Counted from the first letter of the stretch, positions 17,662-26,105 are shown. The stretch: 33,961 nucleotides of DNA from DAOMOD01 sp964526035 (GCA_964526035.1 CAZGKE010000022.1:1-33961); one strand, 5' to 3'. Notes: generated by a model not told the origin, from the letters alone. A program made the numbers and translations.

Positions 17662-19085
17662 GCCTGCGCCGCTTCGATCGTCGCGACGATTTCATGCAGG
17701 CATTCGCCCGCGTGCACTTCATCGGCATTGGCGGTGCAGGCATGAGCGGCATCGCCGAAGTGCTGCATACGCTGGGCTACAGCGTGTCCGGGTCCGATCG
17801 CAGCGACTCCGAAAGCGTGCGCCGACTGCGTGAACTGGGTGTTGCGGTCCACGTCGGCCACGATGCTGCTCTGGTCGACGACGCCGACGTGGTGGTGGTG
17901 AGCGCCGCCGTCGGCGCGGACAACCCTGAACTCGAGGCGGCCCGCCAACGCAGGGTGCCGGTGGTGCCGCGCGCCGAAATGCTGGGCGAACTGATGCGCT
18001 TCCGGCGCGGTATCGCGGTGGCCGGCACCCACGGCAAGACCACCACTACCAGCCTGGTCGCCAGCGTGCTCGCGGAGGGCGGCCTCGATCCGACCTTCGT
18101 CATCGGCGGACGCCTCATCGCCGCGGGCGCCAATGCCAGCCTCGGCGAGGGCGAATGGCTGGTGGCCGAGGCCGACGAGTCCGATGGCTCCTTCCTCAAA
18201 CTCAATCCCGTGCTGGCCATCATCACCAACATCGATGCCGACCATCTGGAAGCCTACGACGGTGACTTCTCGCGTTTGTGTGCCGCGTTCGACGAGTTCC
18301 TGCACCACCTGCCCTTCTACGGGCTGGCGGTGCTGTGCCTGGACGATCCGCGGGTGGCGAAGCTGGCCGCCGCATGCCCGCGCCGGGTGCTGACCTACGG
18401 GCTTTCCGCCGACGCCGACGTGCGCGCCAGTGCGCTCAGTCAGGACGGTGCGCGCATGAGCTTTGAACTGCACCTCCCGGATCGCAGCGCGACGGTGCCG
18501 GTGTCGCTCAACCTGCCCGGTCGTCACAACGTGTTGAACGCCCTTGCCGCCGCCGCAGTGGGCTGGCAGCTTGGCGTGCCCGCGGCGGCCATCGTCGAGG
18601 CGCTCGGGCGCTTCCGCGGGGTCGGCCGTCGCTTCAATCTGCTTGGCGATTTTCTCTTCGCCGGCGCTCGCGCGCTGGTCGTGGATGACTACGGCCACCA
18701 CCCGAGCGAGCTCGCTGCCGTCATCGAGGCCGCGCGCGGCGGTTGGCCCGAGCGTCGCCTGGTGGTGGCGTTCCAGCCGCATCGCTATTCGCGCACCCGC
18801 GATCTGATGGACGACTTCGCCGAGGTGTTGAGTGAGGTCGATGCTCTGGTGCTGACCGAGGTCTATCCCGCCGGGGAAGCGCCCATCGCCAAGGCCGACG
18901 GCAGGGCGCTGGCGCGGGCCGTGCGCAGTCGCGGTCGGGTCGATCCGGTGTTCGTGGCGAACGTGCACGAACTGCCGCGCGAGCTGCCCGCAATCCTTGA
19001 AGACGGTGACCTGCTGCTGATGGCGGGCGCCGGTGACATCGGTCAGGCGGCGCGTGCCCTGGTGGCGCCGGGAGCGGCGCCATGA
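17658..19085 (+). CDS. murC: UDP-MurNAc-L-alanine ligase MurC
   Basis: ATP-dependent ligase that adds the first amino acid, L-alanine, to UDP-MurNAc. The N terminus has the nucleotide-binding run FIGIGGAGMSGIAE and the P-loop GTHGKTT lies at 123-129. The motifs DESDGSFLKL and NLPGRHNVLNALAA and the C-terminal DDYGHHPSEL, FQPHRYSRT and AGAGDIG segments complete the family pattern. The open frame runs back to 16533, but the ATG at 17658 overlapping the murG stop (ATGA) is the sensible start, giving 475 residues. It overlaps ddl by 4 bases. Confidence 0.97.
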   Translation: MSLRRFDRRDDFMQAFARVHFIGIGGAGMSGIAEVLHTLGYSVSGSDRSDSESVRRLRELGVAVHVGHDAALVDDADVVVVSAAVGADNPELEAARQRRVPVVPRAEMLGELMRFRRGIAVAGTHGKTTTTSLVASVLAEGGLDPTFVIGGRLIAAGANASLGEGEWLVAEADESDGSFLKLNPVLAIITNIDADHLEAYDGDFSRLCAAFDEFLHHLPFYGLAVLCLDDPRVAKLAAACPRRVLTYGLSADADVRASALSQDGARMSFELHLPDRSATVPVSLNLPGRHNVLNALAAAAVGWQLGVPAAAIVEALGRFRGVGRRFNLLGDFLFAGARALVVDDYGHHPSELAAVIEAARGGWPERRLVVAFQPHRYSRTRDLMDDFAEVLSEVDALVLTEVYPAGEAPIAKADGRALARAVRSRGRVDPVFVANVHELPRELPAILEDGDLLLMAGAGDIGQAARALVAPGAAP

Positions 19086-20020
19086 ACGACGCGCAGGACG
19101 CCGCCATGTTCGGCCGAGTCGCCGTGGTCATGGGCGGTAATGGTGCCGAGCGCGAGGTCTCGCTGGACGGCGGCCGCGACGTTCTCGCCGCGCTGCAGGG
19201 GCAGGGGATTGACGCGCAGGCGGTGGACGGTGCGCCGGCCCTGCTGCGGCGGATCGAGAACGGCGCCTTTGATCGGGTGTTCATCATGCTGCACGGCCGT
19301 GGCGGCGAAGACGGTACGCTGCAGGGCGCGCTCGACCTGCTCGGCCTCCCCTACACCGGGGCCGGCGTTCTTGGATCAGCGCTTGCGATGGACAAGGTGC
19401 GCACCAAGCAGGTGTGGCAGGCGGTCGGCATTCCGACCGCCGAATTCCGCAGCGTGCGCGATGACGACAGCGCGGAATCGCTGGCCGCCGATATCGGCCT
19501 GCCGCTGGTGGTGAAGCCGGTCCACGAGGGCTCCACGGTTGGAATCACCCGCGCCCTGACATTGGACGAACTGCGCGCTGGACTCGAGGAAGCGCGGCGG
19601 CATGATCGAGAAGTGATGGTCGAGCGATTGATCGTCGGCGGCGAGTACACGGTCGGCATCCTCGATGGCGAAGCGCTGCCGATCATTCACATCGTCCCGG
19701 CATCGGGCTTTTACGACTACCACGCCAAGTACGTGGCGGACACCACCGAGTATCGCGTTCCCAGCGGACTGGACGCAGCCATCGAAACCGAGCTGCAGCG
19801 TCTCGCGCTGCTTGCCTTCGACGCCGTCGGCGTGAGCGGTTGGGGTCGAGTCGACCTGATGATCGACGAAGACGGCAACCCGCGCTTCCTCGAAGTGAAC
19901 ACGGTGCCCGGAATGACCAGCCACAGTCTGGTGCCGAAGGCCGCCGCCGCTGCCGGCATCGACTTTCCGGAGCTGGTGCGCCGGGTGCTGGCCACCAGTC
20001 TTCGCGAGGACGGCCGATGA
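19082..20020 (+). CDS. ddl: D-alanine--D-alanine ligase
   Basis: ATP-grasp ligase that makes the D-Ala-D-Ala dipeptide used by MurF. The 312 residues are close to E. coli DdlB (306). Motifs: MGGNGAEREVSLDGG (family form GGTSAEREVSL, so the serine is a glycine here), HGRGGEDGTLQG, YTGAGVLGSALAMDK, VVKPVHEGSTVGI, and the metal-binding end GRVDLMIDED ... FLEVNTVPGMTSHSLVPKAA. Placement between murC and ftsQ matches ddlB of E. coli. ATGA overlaps on both sides. Confidence 0.96.
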   Translation: MNDAQDAAMFGRVAVVMGGNGAEREVSLDGGRDVLAALQGQGIDAQAVDGAPALLRRIENGAFDRVFIMLHGRGGEDGTLQGALDLLGLPYTGAGVLGSALAMDKVRTKQVWQAVGIPTAEFRSVRDDDSAESLAADIGLPLVVKPVHEGSTVGITRALTLDELRAGLEEARRHDREVMVERLIVGGEYTVGILDGEALPIIHIVPASGFYDYHAKYVADTTEYRVPSGLDAAIETELQRLALLAFDAVGVSGWGRVDLMIDEDGNPRFLEVNTVPGMTSHSLVPKAAAAAGIDFPELVRRVLATSLREDGR

Positions 20021-20742
20021 ACCAGGGCGTGCTGTTCCGCTTGATGGCCTGGGTGCTGGCGCTGGCGCTGCTGGCGCTGCCCGTGGTGGCGTTGTTGAAC
20101 GGCTGGTTCGCCGCCGATCGCTGGCCGCTGCGCAGCCTCGAGATCCGCGCGGAGTTCGAGCGCGTCAGCGCGCAGCAGATTCGCGCCAGCGTGGCACCCC
20201 ATCTGGATCGCGGCTTCTTTGCCGTGGACCTCGCCCAGGTGCGTGGCGTGGTCGAGCAGATTCCCTGGGTGGAGCACGCCGAAGTGCGCAAGCGCTGGCC
20301 CGACATTCTTGAAGTTCGGGTCACCGAACACCGCGCCGTGGCGGTATGGGGCGAGGACCGGCTGCTCAGTCGTGCCGGCGCGCTGTTCGCGGTGCCGGGC
20401 GCCGGTGATCTTCAGGGGTTGCTGCGCCTGTCCGGCCCTGAAGGACGGCAGCAGGAGGCAGCTGGATTTGCCGCCTACGCGCAGCGCGTGTTCACCGGCA
20501 CCGGTTTCGGCATTTCCGAAGTGCGCCTTTCCGATCGCGGCTCCTGGCAGCTGCGCCTGTCGCGCGGGCAGTGGGTGACCGTCGGTCGCGAGCGCCCGCA
20601 GGAGCGGCTGGCGCGCTTCGCTTCGGCGCTGCCGGCGCTTCTGGAACGACACAGCGGCGGCTTTGAATCCGCCGACCTCCGCTACAGCAACGGCTTCGCC
20701 CTGCGCTGGCCACAACAAGCAACGGACGACTCAGACTCATGA
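20017..20742 (+). CDS. ftsQ: Cell division protein FtsQ
   Basis: Bitopic divisome protein linking FtsA/FtsZ-side factors with FtsL/FtsB. The 241 residues have a short cytoplasmic tail, one membrane helix (about 8-28, RLMAWVLALALLALPVVALL), a POTRA domain starting at LRSLEIRAEFERVSAQQI and holding IPWVEHAEVRKRWPDILEVRVTEH, and a C-terminal FtsQ domain. The frame is open back to 19840 inside ddl, but the start at 20017 overlaps the ddl stop (ATGA) and puts the helix at the N terminus. It overlaps ftsA by 4 bases. Confidence 0.94.
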   Translation: MNQGVLFRLMAWVLALALLALPVVALLNGWFAADRWPLRSLEIRAEFERVSAQQIRASVAPHLDRGFFAVDLAQVRGVVEQIPWVEHAEVRKRWPDILEVRVTEHRAVAVWGEDRLLSRAGALFAVPGAGDLQGLLRLSGPEGRQQEAAGFAAYAQRVFTGTGFGISEVRLSDRGSWQLRLSRGQWVTVGRERPQERLARFASALPALLERHSGGFESADLRYSNGFALRWPQQATDDSDS

Positions 20743-21974
20743 ACCGCAAGGGCGACAAGTCGCTGATCGTCGGTCTCGACATCGGGACCTCGAAGATCGT
20801 CGCCATCGTCGGCGAAACGATGCCGGGCGAGCCGGTGGAGATCGTCGGCATCGGCTCGCACCCTTCGCGCGGGCTGAAGCGCGGCGTGGTGGTCGACATC
20901 GAATCCACGGTGCAGTCGATCCAGCGCGCGATCGAGGAGGCCGAGCTGATGGCAGGCTGCGAGATCCGTTCGGTGTATGCCGGAATCTCCGGCAGCCACA
21001 TCCGCAGCCACAACTCCGACGGCACCGTGGCGATCCGCGATCAGGAAGTGACCGAGGGCGACATCGATCGCGTGCTCGAAGCCGCACGCGCCCTGCCGAT
21101 CCCGGCCGACCAGCGCGTGCTCTACATCTCCGCGCAGGAGTTCGTCATCGACGGCCAGGAAGGCATCCGCCATCCGGTCGGCATGAGCGGCATCCGCCTT
21201 GAGGCCAAGGTACACCTGGTCACCGGCGCCACCTCGGCGGCGCAGAACATCACCAAGTGCGTGGCGCGCTGCGGCCTGCAGGTCGACGACCTGGTGCCGC
21301 AGCAGATCGCCTCCAGCCTGTCGGTGCTGACCAGTGACGAGCGCGACCTCGGCGTATGCCTGGTCGATATCGGCGCCGGCACCACCGACATCGCCATCTT
21401 CACCCAGGGCGCGATCCGCCACACCGCCAGCCTGCCGATCGCCGGGGACCAGGTGACCAACGACATCGCAGTGGCCCTGCGCACGCCGACGCCGCACGCC
21501 GAGGAAATCAAGATCCGCTACGCCTGCGCGCTGGCGCAACTGGCCACCGCCGAGGAGACCATCCAGGTGCCCAGCGTCGGCGACCGCCCACCCCGGCGGC
21601 TGGCGCGGCAGACCCTGGCCGAGGTGGTGCAGCCGCGCTACGAGGAGCTGTTCAGCCTGGTGCAGGCGGAGCTGCGTCGCTCCGGATACGAAAACCTGGT
21701 GGCGGCCGGCGTGGTGCTCACCGGGGGCGGTTCGAAGATGGAGGGTGTGGTGGAACTGGCCGAAGAGGTCTTCCACATGCCGGTCCGGCTGGGTGCGCCG
21801 CAGTTCGTGAGCGGCCTGTCGGACGTGGTCAGCAATCAGATCCATGCCACCGGCGTCGGCCTGCTGCTCTATGGCAGCAGGCTCGACGGCGCGCGCGCGC
21901 CGGCACCGACCGCGGTCGGTCGCATGGGCAGCGCCTGGGACCGGGTGAAGTCCTGGTTCCGGGGCGAGTTTTGA
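20739..21974 (+). CDS. ftsA: Cell division protein FtsA
   Basis: Actin-like ATPase that tethers FtsZ to the membrane and starts divisome assembly. The 411 residues begin with the phosphate-1 motif VGLDIGTSKI, followed by the SHS2/1C region (SGSHIRSHNSDGTVAI), the phosphate-2 motif VDIGAGTTDIAI and the adenosine motif GVVLTGGGSKMEG. The last residues, WDRVKSWFRGEF, form the amphipathic helix that binds the membrane. It overlaps ftsQ (ATGA) but is separated from ftsZ by 106 bases, unlike the rest of the cluster. Confidence 0.97.
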   Translation: MNRKGDKSLIVGLDIGTSKIVAIVGETMPGEPVEIVGIGSHPSRGLKRGVVVDIESTVQSIQRAIEEAELMAGCEIRSVYAGISGSHIRSHNSDGTVAIRDQEVTEGDIDRVLEAARALPIPADQRVLYISAQEFVIDGQEGIRHPVGMSGIRLEAKVHLVTGATSAAQNITKCVARCGLQVDDLVPQQIASSLSVLTSDERDLGVCLVDIGAGTTDIAIFTQGAIRHTASLPIAGDQVTNDIAVALRTPTPHAEEIKIRYACALAQLATAEETIQVPSVGDRPPRRLARQTLAEVVQPRYEELFSLVQAELRRSGYENLVAAGVVLTGGGSKMEGVVELAEEVFHMPVRLGAPQFVSGLSDVVSNQIHATGVGLLLYGSRLDGARAPAPTAVGRMGSAWDRVKSWFRGEF

Positions 21975-21976
21975 AC

Positions 21977-22066
21977 ATGGGACATATGGGAGCGCGAGCG
22001 GGCGCTGCCAGCGGCAGGGTGGCCGCAATGGGTGCAACGCAACTGAAACAGAGCCATAGAGCCTGA
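21977..22066 (+). CDS. Possible 29-residue ORF between ftsA and ftsZ
   Basis: An ATG two bases after the ftsA stop opens a 29-codon frame rich in Ala, Gly and Met, ending 14 bases before the ftsZ start, so it fills most of the gap. GGGGCGAG at 21961-21968 could serve as ribosome site. No domain is recognised. It may be a leader ORF, or simply chance openness in GC-rich DNA. A short CTGCC-AGC-GGCAG hairpin lies within it. Confidence 0.2.
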   Translation: MGHMGARAGAASGRVAAMGATQLKQSHRA

Positions 22067-22080
22067 CGGAGGACGGGAAA

Positions 22081-23262
22081 ATGATGTTTGAAATGATCGA
22101 ATCGACAGCGCCCAACGCTGTCATCAAGGTGGTGGGAGTCGGTGGAGGCGGCGGCAACGCCGTGATCCACATGGTGAACGCCAACGTCGAGGGCGTGGAT
22201 TTCATCTGCGCCAACACCGACGCCCAGGCGTTGAAAAGCTGTGGCGCCAAGACGGTGATCCAGCTCGGTGGCAACGTCACCAAGGGCCTCGGTGCCGGCG
22301 CCAATCCCGAAGTGGGGCGGCAGTCGGCGCTGGAGGATCGCGAGCGCATCGTCGAAACCCTGCAGGGTGCCGACATGGTGTTCATCACCGCCGGCATGGG
22401 CGGCGGCACCGGCACCGGCGCGGCGCCGGTGGTCGCGCAGCTGGCCAAGGAGATGGGCATCCTCACGGTGGCGGTGGTCACCAAACCGTTTCCCTTCGAG
22501 GGCCGCCGGCGCATGCAGGTGGCGCTCAAGGGCATCGACGAGCTGGGCAACTACTGCGACTCGCTGATCACCATCCCCAACGAGAAGCTGCTGACCGTGC
22601 TCGGACGCGATGTCAGCCTGCTGCAGGCGTTCCGCGCCGCCAACGACGTGCTGCTCGGTGCAGTACAGGGCATCGCCGACCTGATCACCCGTCCGGGCCT
22701 GATCAACGTCGACTTCGCCGACGTGCGCACGGTGATGAGCGAGATGGGCATGGCGATGATGGGCACCGGCACCGCGCGCGGCGACGATCGCGCCCAGGCG
22801 GCCGCCGAGGCGGCGATCAGCAACCCGCTGCTGGACGACATCAACCTGTCCGGCGCCTGCGGCATCCTGGTCAACGTCACCGCCGGTCCCAACTTCTCGA
22901 TGCGCGAGTTCGACGAGGTCGGACGCACCGTGGAGGAATTCGCCAGCGAAGATGCCACCGTGGTCATCGGCACCGTGCTGGATGGCGATCTGCAGGACGA
23001 TATCCGGGTCACGGTGGTGGCCACCGGCCTCAATCGGCAGGGTTCGCGTCAGGCGCAGCCGCGGGTGGAAGCGCAGCCGGTGGTGAAGCCGGTCAGGCTG
23101 GCGCGCACCGGCACAGGGGGTCCGGCAGACTTCATGCAGCCCGCAGAGCCGGTCGCGCAAGGACCGACTCGTGGGACAGGGCGCAGCGAGACCCGCACGT
23201 CCGAAGCCAGCGGCATGGATTATCTGGACATTCCGGCCTTCCTCCGTCGCCAGGCCGACTGA
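22081..23262 (+). CDS. ftsZ: Cell division protein FtsZ
   Basis: Tubulin-like GTPase that forms the Z ring. The 393 residues contain the GTP-binding GVGGGGGNAV run near residues 19-28, the tubulin signature AGMGGGTGTGAAPV, the T7 synergy loop segment NVDFADVRTVM, a variable linker (about 320-378), and the conserved C-terminal peptide DYLDIPAFLRRQAD that binds FtsA and ZipA. GGAGG at 22070-22074 gives good initiation at the ATG 22081; an in-frame ATG follows at once. It is the last gene of the cluster and is followed by two hairpins. Confidence 0.98.
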   Translation: MMFEMIESTAPNAVIKVVGVGGGGGNAVIHMVNANVEGVDFICANTDAQALKSCGAKTVIQLGGNVTKGLGAGANPEVGRQSALEDRERIVETLQGADMVFITAGMGGGTGTGAAPVVAQLAKEMGILTVAVVTKPFPFEGRRRMQVALKGIDELGNYCDSLITIPNEKLLTVLGRDVSLLQAFRAANDVLLGAVQGIADLITRPGLINVDFADVRTVMSEMGMAMMGTGTARGDDRAQAAAEAAISNPLLDDINLSGACGILVNVTAGPNFSMREFDEVGRTVEEFASEDATVVIGTVLDGDLQDDIRVTVVATGLNRQGSRQAQPRVEAQPVVKPVRLARTGTGGPADFMQPAEPVAQGPTRGTGRSETRTSEASGMDYLDIPAFLRRQAD

Positions 23263-23264
23263 AC

Positions 23265-23294
23265 GCGCGGCTCCGCGTTGACGCGGAGCCGCGC
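23265..23294 (+). terminator. 13-bp hairpin just after ftsZ
   Basis: A perfect inverted repeat (GCGCGGCTCCGCG, loop TTGA, CGCGGAGCCGCGC) begins two bases after the ftsZ stop. No T-run follows, so on its own it is more likely to protect the 3' end or to slow RNA polymerase ahead of the second hairpin. Confidence 0.55.
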
Positions 23295-23310
23295 TGCGTC
23301 GCACCCTTTG

Positions 23311-23376
23311 GGCGGCGCGAGTACGCCACTGTCGCATTTATGCGACAGTTGTGGCGTCCGCGCCGCCGTTTTCTTT
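23311..23376 (+). terminator. Long intrinsic terminator of the dcw cluster
   Basis: A 57-base hairpin with outer stem GGCGGCGCG/CGCGCCGCC (23311-23319 with 23359-23367) and inner stem ACGCCAC-TGTCGCAT (23323-23337) pairing with 23340-23357 around a TT loop and a three-base bulge. GTTTTCTTT follows directly. The shape fits Rho-independent termination between ftsZ and lpxC, so lpxC should need its own promoter. Confidence 0.8.
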
Positions 23377-23403
23377 CAAGCGTGTGAACCCTGTGTTATC
23401 CTC
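23375..23403 (+). promoter_or_regulatory. Possible lpxC promoter
   Basis: TATCCT at 23398-23403 (4 of 6) lies 17 bases from a weak TTCAAG at 23375-23380. The location, between the terminator and lpxC, is right, but the hexamers are poor. Confidence 0.25.
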
Positions 23404-23450
23404 CGGCGCGATTTTGCCTTTGGCGCCCTGCTCCGGAGAGCGCGGACTTG

Positions 23451-24362
23451 ATGATCAAACAGCGCACGCTGAAGAACGTGATCCGCGCCACCGGCGTGGG
23501 CATTCACACCGGTGAAAAGGTGTACTTGACCCTGCGTCCGGCGGCCGTCGATTCAGGCATCGTGTTCCGTCGCGTGGACCTGCCGCAGCCGGTGGAGATC
23601 CGCGCCAACGCATACAACGTCGGCGATACCAGCCTGTCCAGCACCCTGGTCAACGAGGGCGCGCGTGTTTCCACCGTGGAGCATCTGCTGTCGGCCCTTG
23701 CGGGTCTCGGCATCGACAACGCCTATGTCGATCTGTCGGCTCCGGAAGTGCCGATCATGGACGGTTCCGCTGGCCCCTTCGTGTTCCTGATCCAGTCCGC
23801 GGGCATCGAGCAACAGGCGGCGCCGAAACGCTTCATTCGCATCAAGAAGCCGATCAGGGTCGAGCAGGATGACAAATGGGCGCGCTTTGAACCGTTTGAT
23901 GGCTTCAAGGTCGGATTCTCGATCGAGTTCGACCACCCGATCTTCACCAAGCAGACCTCGACCGCGGAGATCGATTTCTCCACCACCTCCTTCGTCAAGG
24001 AAGTGGCGCGCGCGCGCACCTTCGGCTTCATGCGCGACATCGAGATGCTGCGCGAGCGCAACCTGGTGATGGGCGGCAGCATGGACAATGCCATCGTCCT
24101 CGACGACTATCGCATCCTCAACGAGGACGGTCTCCGCTACGAAGACGAGTTCGTCAAGCACAAGATTCTTGATGCCATCGGCGATCTCTATCTGCTTGGG
24201 CACAGTCTGGTCGGTGCCTTCTACGGCTACAAATCCGGCCATGCCCTGAACAACCAGCTGCTGCGCACCCTGCTCGCCGATCGCGAGGCATGGGAAGAGG
24301 TCACCTTCGAGGACAATGCCGCCGCGCCGATTTCCTACGCGCATCCGGCGCAGGCGTTCTAG
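23451..24362 (+). CDS. lpxC: UDP-3-O-acyl-N-acetylglucosamine deacetylase LpxC
   Basis: Zinc enzyme for the committed step of lipid A synthesis in the cytosol. The zinc ligands H78 (STVEHLL), H237 and D241 (HKILDAIGD) are present, and the segment GHSLVGAFYGYKSGHALN carries the catalytic histidine. The 303 residues are close to E. coli (305). The ATG at 23451 gives the classical N terminus MIKQRTLKN; the TTG codon just before it is in frame but unnecessary. GGAGAG lies 11 bases upstream. In E. coli LpxC is degraded by FtsH; the C terminus here (YAHPAQAF) is non-polar like that degron. Confidence 0.97.
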   Translation: MIKQRTLKNVIRATGVGIHTGEKVYLTLRPAAVDSGIVFRRVDLPQPVEIRANAYNVGDTSLSSTLVNEGARVSTVEHLLSALAGLGIDNAYVDLSAPEVPIMDGSAGPFVFLIQSAGIEQQAAPKRFIRIKKPIRVEQDDKWARFEPFDGFKVGFSIEFDHPIFTKQTSTAEIDFSTTSFVKEVARARTFGFMRDIEMLRERNLVMGGSMDNAIVLDDYRILNEDGLRYEDEFVKHKILDAIGDLYLLGHSLVGAFYGYKSGHALNNQLLRTLLADREAWEEVTFEDNAAAPISYAHPAQAF

Positions 24363-24390
24363 GGGACACACGCACACACAGCATTCGGTT

Positions 24391-24430
24391 CCGTCCCTGG
24401 TGGACGGGACGGGGCACCGCTTCCGGTGCC
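24391..24430. terminator. Possible convergent terminator (lpxC / dciA)
   Basis: Two small hairpins lie between the convergent genes: CCGTCC-CTGGT-GGACGG from 24391, and GGCACCG-CTTC-CGGTGCC at 24413-24430. Neither has a T-run on either strand, so function as a two-way terminator is only suggested by position. Confidence 0.35.
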
Positions 24431-24449
24431 GGGGGAGGGAAGAAAGAAA

Positions 24450-24884
24450 TCAGGCCAGCGAGGCCATCTCAAGGAACAGGGCCTTCAGTTCGGGGTCCGC
24501 CACGGAATCGGCAGCCGCACGCAAATGTTCACGTGCGGCCCTGGAAAGGGGAACCCTGCTTGTGCTGTCCCGGGGAAGGGCAGGCAACGGGGCCACTTTC
24601 ACGACGAGACGGTCGGCTTGAACACCGAGCGCCTTGGCGTGCGCGACGACCTCCGGTCCCAGCGTGCGCAGGCGCGTGGCCCAAGCCGGGTTGTCTGCGA
24701 GGAAGGCCAGCCTGCCTTCGCGCGCATTGGCCAGCATCACGTGGTCACGCAGCGCGGGGGGGAGCTGTCGACGCAAACGCGAGTCCAGCGCGGCCAGCCA
24801 GCGAGCATGCTGCAGCAGCGCGGATGAACCGTCCCTGTCCAGTCCATCGAGGGCGGGGCGGGGCTGGCGCGGAGGCTTCGGCAT
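24450..24884 (-). CDS. dciA: DUF721 / DciA-like protein
   Basis: A 144-residue protein resembling the DUF721 (DciA) family, whose characterised members load the DnaB helicase in bacteria lacking DnaC. The segment LANAREGRLAFLADNPAWATRLRTLGPEVV, split over residues about 50-79, matches the family core, where a beta strand is followed by the W-A-x-x-L-R helix. The N terminus is basic and proline-rich; the C terminus is helical. Position between lpxC and secA, on the opposite strand, matches its place in pseudomonads and xanthomonads. It is divergent from the M23 gene, with only 36 bases between them. Confidence 0.75.
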   Translation of the reverse strand: MPKPPRQPRPALDGLDRDGSSALLQHARWLAALDSRLRRQLPPALRDHVMLANAREGRLAFLADNPAWATRLRTLGPEVVAHAKALGVQADRLVVKVAPLPALPRDSTSRVPLSRAAREHLRAAADSVADPELKALFLEMASLA

Positions 24885-24920
24885 GGCTGGTAGGGGAACT
24901 CCAATCGGAATCGGTCAAGC

Positions 24921-25865
24921 ATGAATATCATCATCGTAGGCAAACCGCTTTCAGCGCCCAAGAACTTTCGGCTGCAGGACTGGCGGGTTTCGCTGTCACT
25001 GGCGCTGATCGGGCTGGCTTTGGTCACGGTGGTCGCCGGCGCGGGATACGGCATCGGCACCTGGGTCGGCCAGTCGCGCAATACCACACTGGCCGAGCTC
25101 CATTCGCTGCGTGCCCAGGTGGAGTCACACCGGACATCGGTGGAAGCAGCCCGGGAAGAATCACAGCATGACATCAATGCCCTGGCGGCACGCGTCGGTG
25201 AATTGCATGCCCAGGCGATTCGCCTCAACGCGCTCGGCGAGCGCTTGACCAAGGTCGGCAAGCTCGACGACGGAGAGTTCAACTTCCGTGATCTGCCGGC
25301 GCTCGGCGGCCCGGAGAACGCGCTGCGCGATGCCGACGGCGACTCCCTGCTGGCGAGTCTCGATCATGTCGACGCCATGCTCGGTCAGCAGGCGCGGCAG
25401 CTCGATCTGCTGGCCAACCTGCTGCTTGATCGCGAACTCGATGAAAGCCTGATGCCTGCCGGCATGCCGGTGAAGGCAGGCTATCGGTCCTCTGCGTTCG
25501 GTCGTCGGGTCGACCCGTTCACAGGTCAGGACGAATTCCATCGCGGCATCGACTTCCACGGGCCCCGCGGCACCGAGATCGTGGCGGTGGCGGACGGCGT
25601 GGTGGTCTTCGGCGGCCGTCGACCGGGCTACGGCAACACCGTCGAGATCGATCATGGCAATGGCTATCGCACCCGCTACGCACACAACGACAAGAACCTG
25701 GTCAAGGTTGGAGACCGCGTTCGCGCTGGCGACACCATCGCCACCATGGGCGCCACCGGCCGTGCCACCGGCGTGCACCTGCACTTCGAGGTCTGGCACA
25801 ACGGACGCGTGGTGAATCCCAGCCAGTATGTGCGGGGTGAGGGACCGGTACGGGCAGGGGCGTGA
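24921..25865 (+). CDS. M23 family metallopeptidase (membrane-anchored, LytM-like)
   Basis: Predicted zinc peptidase acting on peptidoglycan cross-bridges in the periplasm. The 314 residues have an N-terminal cytoplasmic tail, one membrane helix (about 24-46), a coiled coil (about 55-110), a second helical stretch (about 140-172) and a C-terminal M23 domain (about 185-302). The zinc and catalytic residues are intact: H207 and D211 (HRGID), H255 (YAHN) and H286-x-H288 (HLHFEVW), so it is likely active, unlike degenerate EnvC/NlpD-type LytM proteins. It sits directly upstream of secA, as in related genomes. Confidence 0.9.
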   Translation: MNIIIVGKPLSAPKNFRLQDWRVSLSLALIGLALVTVVAGAGYGIGTWVGQSRNTTLAELHSLRAQVESHRTSVEAAREESQHDINALAARVGELHAQAIRLNALGERLTKVGKLDDGEFNFRDLPALGGPENALRDADGDSLLASLDHVDAMLGQQARQLDLLANLLLDRELDESLMPAGMPVKAGYRSSAFGRRVDPFTGQDEFHRGIDFHGPRGTEIVAVADGVVVFGGRRPGYGNTVEIDHGNGYRTRYAHNDKNLVKVGDRVRAGDTIATMGATGRATGVHLHFEVWHNGRVVNPSQYVRGEGPVRAGA

Positions 25866-25951
25866 GAGCGAACAGTAGCCGGATTCACTCGCCAGCAAGA
25901 GCGTACTGCGTGCTCTTCTGCACCCTGCCGGATGGCGTCGCCCAGACGTAG
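25862..25951 (+). CDS. Possible 29-residue ORF upstream of secA
   Basis: A GTG that overlaps the M23 stop (GTGA) opens a 29-codon frame ending at TAG 25949-25951. Ribosome site GCAGGGGC is modest. The product (start RANSSRIHSPARAYC) has no signal peptide and no SecM-like arrest motif, so it is not a clear secM counterpart. It is probably chance, listed because of its position and coupling. Confidence 0.12.
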   Translation: MRANSSRIHSPARAYCVLFCTLPDGVAQT

Positions 25952-26060
25952 CTGCGCTGCCGCTGCACCGCGCCAGCTTCTCTGTCCACTGGAACTGGCT
26001 ACTGGATCCAGATCCTTGCATTCCTCCCCACGACCCCCAATAAGCGGTTAACCTATCGGG

Positions 26061-26079
26061 CCGCCTTCCGGGCGGTTTT
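26061..26079 (+). terminator. Intrinsic-terminator-like hairpin upstream of secA
   Basis: CCGCC (26061-26065) pairs with GGCGG (26071-26075) around a short loop and is followed by TTTTC. It lies 196 bases after the M23 stop and 46 bases before the secA start. It can end the M23 transcript, or, if the secA promoter lies upstream, act as an attenuator of secA. Confidence 0.55.
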
Positions 26080-26088
26080 CCTTGTCCT

Positions 26089-26105
26089 GACGCGCCGTGC
26101 GCGTC
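26089..26105 (+). promoter_or_regulatory. Second hairpin in the secA leader
   Basis: A perfect 7-bp stem GACGCGC-CGT-GCGCGTC ends 19 bases before the secA ATG. The bases between it and the start (CAAAGTCCATCCTCCGCC region) contain no Shine-Dalgarno sequence. Possible translational control element. Confidence 0.3.

Noticed and set aside
20682..22550. Long minus-strand open frame opposite ftsA and ftsZ
   Set aside because: Antisense to two certain genes, no recognisable domain; explained by codon bias.
24921..25865. Catalytically dead LytM regulator (EnvC/NlpD type)
   Set aside because: All zinc ligands and the HxH motif are present, so an active M23 peptidase is the better call.
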